Source: Phoenix dactylifera (Eukaryota; Streptophyta; Magnoliopsida; Arecales; Arecaceae). From it: DNA of 64,000 nt. Positions 57,399-64,000 of the stretch are shown here, piece by piece (position 1 is the stretch's first letter; every line of letters starts with the position of its first letter). The stretch spans positions 1,039,501-1,103,500 of the forward strand of contig NW_024067684.1 of the NCBI RefSeq assembly GCF_009389715.1, given 5' to 3'. The notes below the pieces were generated by a model that was not told where the DNA came from, made no database searches, and was given only the letters and a program-made list of their open reading frames with translations. The position numbers and the translations under genes were made by a program.

Positions 57399-58660
57399 AG
57401 CAAATGGGAGGCCATGAGTCCATCCGAGCGAGGCCAAGTCCAAGACGGTTGGCGCTTAAAATGCTTGAGTTAAATCACAATCCCAATTAAAACGTGCTAG
57501 CTAATTATTATGCGACACTATTGTATATAGTTTATAAACCAATACATGTGAACTCCTCCCTCCTAAGACCTGATACATCATCTTGGTACATCCTGAACTA
57601 ACCTCATCTATGAGTCACAGTATATATCCTCTCTGAAACACCTGTGACCACCTGATTGGCTCGGTTCCGGGGCAAAGTCAGAAATATGTCCTGCCACTGA
57701 CCTAATGACGGAATGCGTCTAATTTTTATTTTCTTGACAAATATCCCCTTTTTCTCCCGCTGTTATCTCTGATTGGAGCCCAAGATAGCCACGTGACAGC
57801 ACATGGTTGGTTGCCCTCAATTAACTCGTCATCAATAATCCATTAAATAAAGGAGTCACACTAAATCAGTTTGTTCATGCCCTAGAGCCACCTTTCCTGT
57901 AAGGCTATCTATTTCAAAAACATAAAGCTCTTCTGCCAAAATATAATGTAGTGTTAGGTGACCCAAATGAAATCACTGATCTTCGATGACCTAAAATTAT
58001 CATATTTAGTATCCTATGTTTCGGTGATTAAAGATTCTCAAGTATCTACGAGTAACCATATTTTATGAGAATCTAAGATCATTAACCACATAATACCAAA
58101 AATATCCTCAATATATCCCATAAAAATAAATTATAATAAAATTTTAATATATTTAGAAAAATATTTTATTAGTTCTATAAATTATTAATCCTACAAAGAT
58201 ATATTAATTGTTATTATAGAATTAATATTTTTATTTGTACTAATAATATACTATTTTTAATACTAATATTTATTTAGATTAGGATAATGAGGGAAATAAA
58301 AGTAATACATTAAATAATTTCATCACATAAATATAAAGTAAATAATATATCTTTACTATAATTTAAAATTATTACCGAATAATAATATATTATATTATAA
58401 TATATAATATTATATATATAATATTGATATAATATATTAATAGTATATTGATATACTATTTTTTTACTGAATTAAACAGTATTTTAGCCTCCAAATTTTA
58501 GCTCAAAATTACTGTATTTAAATAATTTTAAAGGCTACTGCTCTATAGAATTATTATAATGCAACTAAATACGGTGGTTTTTATCGTTGTAATTTTTAAT
58601 CTTGGTATAAGTACAAAGATTTTTTTATTTTTTTTGGGAAATCAACTGAGCCGCCCACCG
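57399..58660. other. AT-rich intergenic DNA upstream of ferredoxin
   Basis: Runs of TATAAT/ATTATA words dominate 58080-58580. No ORF is convincing. The last 100 bases before 58774 become GC-richer and probably contain the core promoter of the ferredoxin gene. Confidence 0.5.
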
Positions 58661-58773
58661 TTTTGTATTCTTTCGTCCATCTCTCCCGGTTTCTCCACTT
58701 TCTTTTTCCGCCCGGATCTCTCGCTCAAAAAGTAGCCACCGGGGTGGTGCGACCCATCAGAGTCCCCTCGTGC

Positions 58774-58780
58774 TATAAAT
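58774..58780 (+). promoter_or_regulatory. TATA box of the ferredoxin gene
   Basis: TATAAAT in GTGCTATAAATACAACTCC, followed by a CT-rich leader. A donor GAG|GTATAG at 58901 and an acceptor TTCCTTTTTTAG at 60770 define a 5'UTR intron of about 1.87 kb, so transcription likely starts near 58805. A CACGTGAC-type G-box-like word (GCCACGTGACAG) lies about 1 kb upstream at 57789. Confidence 0.65.
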
Positions 58781-60787
58781 ACAACTCCGGTTCTCTTCCA
58801 CGCCGCTTCGGGACTAGGGCATTTTCCGCTGTCGCCCCGCTTTTCCTTTGCTGTCTCCGCCCTACCCTCTCCCCGGATCTCTCCCCCTCTTCCGATCGAG
58901 GTATAGATCTCCTTCCTCCTGATCCTTTCTCTAGATTTCTTATTTCTGATACTGATCGATCGCTTCCCTCTTTCCGTTTCGTTTATCGTGTTTTTTTCTA
59001 GATCTCCTTAATTTTTGTCGATCTTCTTTCCTTTATTCCTTTTGTTCTGTAATTTATTGGATGTCTATTCTTTTTCCCTGTAATTAATTTTTTTTATTGT
59101 CTGGACTCTGATTTGATGAATATATCAATATATTGGTGGTGATTGTAAGCTGTGTGGTGTAGGTATAGGCTCTTTTAAATTTAGAACACATTTAATCCAA
59201 CCATCTCGTGTTTTTTTTTTGGTGTTCTTTATCGCCAGCGTCGCTCAGGGTTTGTTTATGTGGAGAATTTGATTCTGGTTGTGATGGTTTACAGGACTGT
59301 CCAGGGTCAATAATCATGTGCAATCTTCTTATGTATATGCGGGATCATTGGTATGAATTTTGCGATTTTTCGTATACAAAACTCTAGGATGTTGCGTCGT
59401 AGACTGTTATATCGGTCTTGCTTTGCAAACAAGGGTGGGATTTTGATATTGGGAGAGAAATAGAAGATGATGGTTATAGAACTATTTTCTTCTGATCTAG
59501 TGGTAGTATTGGATTTCAGATAATATTTTTGAATTGGACGTATGAGCTAAGCTACTGGAGAGGGTCGTGAAATGAATACACCAAGCTTTCGATCATGGTA
59601 CTCAAGTTTGGTTTTAATTGGATATCATAGGAGAAGAGTTTCATTATTTTGCAGTTCCTAGATAGATTTGATTGCAATATTGAGGACATTGGTGGTGTTG
59701 AGAACAGATTATTCTCTAAATTGAATATTTTAGCCTTGAATATTCCATTTCACACATCTTAGTTTAAGTTTGACAGTATGTTTTATGGTGTGTTTGTTAT
59801 GTTTGCTGTGGTTGAGGAATCAGCTTGGCCTATGACCCTTCATCTGATAGTTTCTTTTGTCCTTTTACTTTGTGAGCCTTTTTTTAACAATAAGATAAAT
59901 AATAGGTACTTTATATTTATGGCCTTCCTATGAAATTTTGTCACAATTTTTCATGATATTCATATGTAAGTTGCTGGCCGATCTTTGGCCCGAGGCCTGG
60001 AAGCAATAATCTTTTCCCCCCAACAATGGAGGTTCGAGTGAAGGGTAAGGAGATACATGCTTGCCTTTCTCATAAAACTCCAGAAAATTAATCTGCCTTT
60101 TCATGAGAACAAAATATTGACCTCCATTTTGTTTCTCTATGAAATTCATGCGGCATATATTAGTCTATTGTCATAGATTGGCTTTTGTCAGGATCATTTG
60201 AGAATTCAATTAGCAATTACTTACAGTGTAGCAGAAATGTTAGAAAATCCTTCCAGTTAATATTGCAGTCTTAGCTTATCCTCAAAATGTCCTGTCAGGA
60301 CCGCTTTAATTTCTTAGCCCGTGGCAATAACATAATTATTGTGTTTGGCATAAACATAGTTGCTAATTTTTTATGCTTAGTAAATTTCTGTTTGAATATC
60401 AGCTATTATTAAGCATATATATATACAAAGATTATATGTTGTGTTTTATCTACTACTATACATTTTTTATCATATTATACAAAGTCTTGCATTTTCAACA
60501 TCTTCTATACTCGTATGCTTGAAATGTGCTGCATTTGGTAAAATTACATTGAAATTCAGACCTAATAATGTATCTACAAATTTCTTAGATCATCTGTTGC
60601 ATATGCTCATCATACGCTTAAAATAAGTAGTAAATTGAGTCCTTGTGCAAGACTTTGTTATTGCTACTAATCCCAAATCAGATTGTTATTTGTGTATCAC
60701 ATAGACTCCACCTATGAAATGATTAGATGCTTATTGTTGATAATTATCTTTATCCTTCTTCCTTTTTTAGAATCTACAGGTGACAAA

Positions 60788-61243
60788 ATGGCAACTGTTA
60801 CCATCCCTACTTCTTGCTTGGTCAAAAGCAGCATCAGAAGCCAGAGCCCTGTTATGCTGATGAAGAGCCCATCCTCGCTGAGCTCCGTAAAGTGCATCTC
60901 AAAGGCGTCCAGTCTGAAGATATCTAACCGCTTCAGGGCAGCTGCAATGGCTGTCTACAAGGTGAAGCTCGTCGGGCCAGAGGGGCAGGAGCATGAATTT
61001 GAAGCTCCAGATGACACTTACATTCTGGATGCAGCTGAGACGGCCGGAGTGGAGCTGCCTTATTCATGCCGGGCTGGGGCATGCTCGACTTGTGCTGGCC
61101 GCATGGAGTCTGGTAAAGTCGACCAGTCAGATGGATCCTTCCTTGACGATGCACAGATGGAAAATGGCTATGTCCTGACATGCATCTCCTATCCGAGGGC
61201 AGACTGTGTCATTCACACTCACAAGGAAAGTGAGCTCTATTGA
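60788..61243 (+). CDS. Chloroplast 2Fe-2S ferredoxin precursor
   Basis: Plant-type ferredoxin carrying electrons in the stroma, from photosystem I (or from FNR in non-green plastids) to FNR and assimilation enzymes. 151 aa in one coding exon. Residues 1-54 are Ser/Lys-rich with few acids ([20 protein letters not shown]), a transit peptide. The mature part begins about [20 protein letters not shown]. The iron-sulfur ligands are in [14 protein letters not shown] plus the distant Cys in [13 protein letters not shown]. The C-terminus HKESELY is typical; mature length is about 97 residues, normal for the family. The ATG at 60788 is preceded by an AAA context just after the 5'UTR splice; an upstream in-frame TTG extension is intronic. 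Whether it is a leaf or root/heterotrophic isoform cannot be told with certainty. Confidence 0.96.
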   Translation: MATVTIPTSCLVKSSIRSQSPVMLMKSPSSLSSVKCISKASSLKISNRFRAAAMAVYKVKLVGPEGQEHEFEAPDDTYILDAAETAGVELPYSCRAGACSTCAGRMESGKVDQSDGSFLDDAQMENGYVLTCISYPRADCVIHTHKESELY

Positions 61244-61905
61244 TCACCAGAATGTGCTTGGGCTTATGTTTGAAATGTATCAGGACCCACATGTTTCTGG
61301 GTTTGGATTTTGTTGCCTAGAAGGTTCTGTTGTTGCAGAAAATGGTTATTGAACTTCCTCATCTGTCAGCTGTTTAAGATTTATATTCAATGTCAAATTT
61401 TTGCTCAGACTTACATGAATGTGGTTGTTGTGGAGCATGTCAAGTATCTGAGAACACCCAACTAAATCCGGCCAAGTATGGTCTATGGTTGCATGACTTT
61501 TATGTCATAGAAAGTTATCAATCTTAGCAGCAAAACAAAACCAAGTAGGTAATTGTGTGTGGAAGTTTTTCTAATTTCTTTTTCCTAAACTAAATCAGGG
61601 AATGCATAAATTTGAGCTTGAGCCCATTGCTTGTAGCCTTAAGACTGTTAAAGTAGTTTTTCGTGTACCTGTGCCCTTAATCACATGCCGTTCTGTTCGG
61701 CAATTCTTTTCATATACTTGTGATCTCTATCATGCATCTACTTTCTTGTGCCCGCTTCTCTTTGTGGAATTATAGAGGAGCAAACTCTTCCAACTTATTG
61801 TGGCATTTTTGAGTTGTTTAAAATTCTGGTAGAATTGTGAGGTTTCATTTTCTATGATTTTGAGTTGTATCTTGGATTTCTTTGTAAAGGAGACTGGGAT
61901 GTTAA
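61244..61905. other. 3'UTR and spacer downstream of ferredoxin
   Basis: AT-rich non-coding DNA that should hold the ferredoxin 3'UTR. It ends where base composition turns abruptly GC-rich at about 61905, the likely edge of a LINE insertion. Confidence 0.5.
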
Positions 61906-64000
61906 CGGCTATTTTCCACCGGTGAAGAGCTCGGCGAGGTCGTTGTCGGTCAAGGCAAGGAGGCGCACCGGCATCGTGTCGAGCCGCCCGGTTTCCGGTG
62001 GGGGCACGACGGCTGGGGTCTCGCGGACAGCCCGGTGACTCAGAGGGGCCCTCGATTTTTCTTCACTAATGGTTCTCTTCCTTGCAGGGCGTCTTTCTCC
62101 TTGTCGGGCGTCTTCCTCCTTGCAGGGCGGCAACCCATAGACTGGAAGAGGAAGCAGTCGGTGGGGAAAGAAATGGAGGGTGTGGTGAGAGGCAACGGTA
62201 AGACTAACACTACTGGAGGAACTCATAGCGGCGGTCGTGGGGAGAACTTCGGCGCATGGTCGAGGCCGGGGCCGTGGGTGACTCAATGGCCCACGGCCGC
62301 GGAGGTGAAGCGGCTGAGCCGCCGTTTTCCGGAAGTTCTGACACTACCGGAGGAACCCATAGCGGCGGCTCGGCTGGAGTGGGACGGGCGGGCAGCTGTG
62401 GTTCGCAGCCTTGGCCGTCGCGTTCCGGCGGAATAGGCGGCCAAGGATGTGGCTGCCCGGGCCAAGTTAAAGGAGGTGGTGGTCGTCCCATTAGCGGACG
62501 ACTACCTGGCTCTGCATTTCCGGTCGACGGCGGACCGGGACCGAGCCCTTAACGAGGGACCGCGGGTGGTGGTGGGGCAGCTCCTCACCATGGCCCCTTG
62601 GGTCCCAGATTTTGGTCCAGGAGAGGATGCCGTGACAACGGTGATGATGTGGCTTCGCCTTCCTCGCCTGCCGCTGGAGTATTGGTCGATGTCGACTATC
62701 CTCGACATCACAGCCTGGGCAAGCCGGCCAATTACGGTGGATGGGGTCACCGAGCAGCAACGGGCGATGGGGTTCCCTCGAGTGAAGGTGGCAGTCGACG
62801 CCACTGCACCCCTTTATACCGGGGGTCCTGATCCAGGGGAAGACGAAGGTGCGATGGCAGCCCTTCGTCTTCGAAAATGTGCCAGACCTTTGCCCCTGGT
62901 GCGGGCAGATGGGTTACTTGGAGGCGGCGTGCCATTTTCCGGTGACCCCCTGACCGAAGGAGGGCCAACCCTCGGTGGTGGTGGACTCGGGGGGTGGGCT
63001 TGATTCGTTGCCTCCCGGTGCCGGGGTGGAGACCCAAGGGCCAGTTTATGGCCCTTGGATGGTGGCGACACGGCGGTGACCCCCGCCGCGAGAAAATCGA
63101 CCGCTGCGGCCGAGGGAGACGACCGGGCCCGAACTAGGGCCTGAGTCGGCCTCGACTCGGCCGCCATCTCTGGCGGCTCGCTCGGAGACGACCGGGCCTG
63201 ATCCGGGGCTTGAGTCGTCCCAAGCCCGGCCAACATCGCCGGCTGCTCGCCCGACCCTTCCGGTGTCCCCCGCGGACACTGACGGCTGGCAAAAGTCGGC
63301 GAAAGTCGCCCGTCGCCGATCGCTGCGGGCTGATGGGGGGAACGGTCTGCACTCGGAAACCCTCGCCCCTCTCTGGGTTGACTCGGTCGACGAGGCCGAG
63401 TCGGGGGACTCGGAGCCAAGCGCAGGTCGCGAGTTGAGGGGGGGGGGGGTGAGTCCAGATCCCAATCGGGCTGACCCGGGGCCCAGCGAACCGAGCGAAG
63501 CCCGCGCCCACACCAACAAGCGACCCAGGCTGCCCGCGGGCCTCGGCAGGGTGGCCCAAGCGGTTACTGCTGGGCCGGCCCAGCGCGTCCGGCCCTTCAA
63601 GGCCCAGCGTGAGGCACGTGGGTCGGCGGTCGCGGCCGAAGGCGCGCGGCGCGCAGCGCGCGCCGTGGTCAAGCTGCGCACTCGGGGCGCACGGGCTGCG
63701 AGGGAGCCTAGTCAAGCGCGCGCGCTACGCGGGCCCAGTCGAGCGCGCGGGCTGCGAGGGAGCCCAGCCACGCTTTCGCTACGTGGGCCCAGCCGGGGCT
63801 GCGGGGGGATGGTATAACAGGGCCGCGGGCCCTGGTTCAGAAGCAGCGAGCCCAGACCTTGGGGGGCCCACCGGCCCAGCCCGTGGGGGGCCACAAGCCC
63901 AGTCAGCCTCGGGTCTGGAGGCCCAGGTCGAGCGGGACTTGCAGGCCCAGGGAGATTTGATCTTGGACCTCGGGGCGTCAGCATGCCCTTTCCAGTATAG
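61905..64000 (+). mobile_element. L1-like LINE, 5' region and decayed ORF1, cut by window end
   Basis: Composition jumps to GC-rich. A + strand frame from about 62173 (MEGVVRGNGK) reads RLSRRFPEVLTLPEEPI. After one in-frame TAG at 62434 it continues KLKEVVVVPLADDYLALHFR, then STADRDRALNEGPRVVVGQL, MAPWVPDFGPG, MMWLRLPRLPLEYWSMSTIL, the layout of the DUF4283 domain of plant LINE ORF1. After a frame change near 62818, KTKVRWQPFVFENVP leads to CPWCGQMGYLEAAC, a CCHC knuckle. ETQGPVYGPWMVATRR follows, a motif typical of these ORF1 proteins. The rest is GC-rich with many stops. ORF2 (endonuclease/RT) is not in the window. Confidence 0.75.
62209..62368. repeat. 131-bp-spaced internal duplication in the LINE
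   Basis: ACACTACTGGAGGAACTCAT + AGCGGCGG at 62209 recurs as ACACTACCGGAGGAACCCAT + AGCGGCGG at 62340, with little similarity outside the roughly 29-base core. Confidence 0.6.

Noticed and set aside
63046-63984. Overlapping ORFs of about 200 codons near the right edge
   Set aside because: They arise because the GC-rich LINE region has few stops in several frames; only the ORF1 motifs are supported.

Overview
The window is nuclear DNA of a flowering plant, most likely a monocot. The signs are spliced genes with GT-AG introns, AT-rich introns and intergenic DNA, a nuclear tRNA-Leu, telo-box/TATA promoters, and many plant transposable elements (Tat-lineage Ty3/gypsy, L1-like LINE, MITEs). A palm is plausible from the overall look of the repeats, but nothing here proves it.

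Four protein genes on the + strand can be rebuilt by hand. (1) 1490-5815 encodes cytosolic ribosomal protein L10a (uL1), with five coding exons, 216 aa, and one non-canonical GC-AG intron. (2) 8480-11516 encodes a plastid-type, glycine/tryptophan-rich membrane protein of unknown function, with three exons and about 214 aa. (3) 19914-53136 encodes a tail-anchored protein with a syntaxin-6-like N-terminal domain. Its few short exons are spread over about 33 kb because three of its introns (about 12, 15 and 5 kb) are full of transposons. It carries a frameshift in the main exon and an unresolved splice junction. (4) 60788-61243 encodes a chloroplast 2Fe-2S ferredoxin of 151 aa, with a TATA box and a 5'UTR intron of about 1.9 kb.

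Between genes 2 and 3 lies a tRNA-Leu(UAG) at 13941-14020. It is followed by about 4.3 kb of AT-rich, satellite-like DNA. That block starts with a recent 668-bp tandem duplication whose breakpoint lies inside the tRNA 3' end. It also contains long TA/CA/TACA microsatellites, one of which is split by an LTR-like insertion.

The most striking feature is a nearly complete Tat-lineage Ty3/gypsy element at 33974-46885, flanked by the target duplication ATTAG. Its gag-PR-RT-RNase H-second RNase H-integrase reads on the - strand. An extra ORF reads on the opposite strand with its own TATA promoter and intron(s), and two kinds of tandem repeat separate it from pol. The element sits inside a 297-bp MITE, which itself sits in an intron of the syntaxin-like gene. 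Intron 1 of that gene also holds a decayed minus-strand Ty3/gypsy relic and several MITEs.

The right end (about 61905-64000) turns abruptly GC-rich and holds the decayed ORF1 of an L1-like LINE, cut off by the window edge. The remaining DNA is AT-rich intergenic or intronic sequence with MITEs, hairpins and microsatellites.
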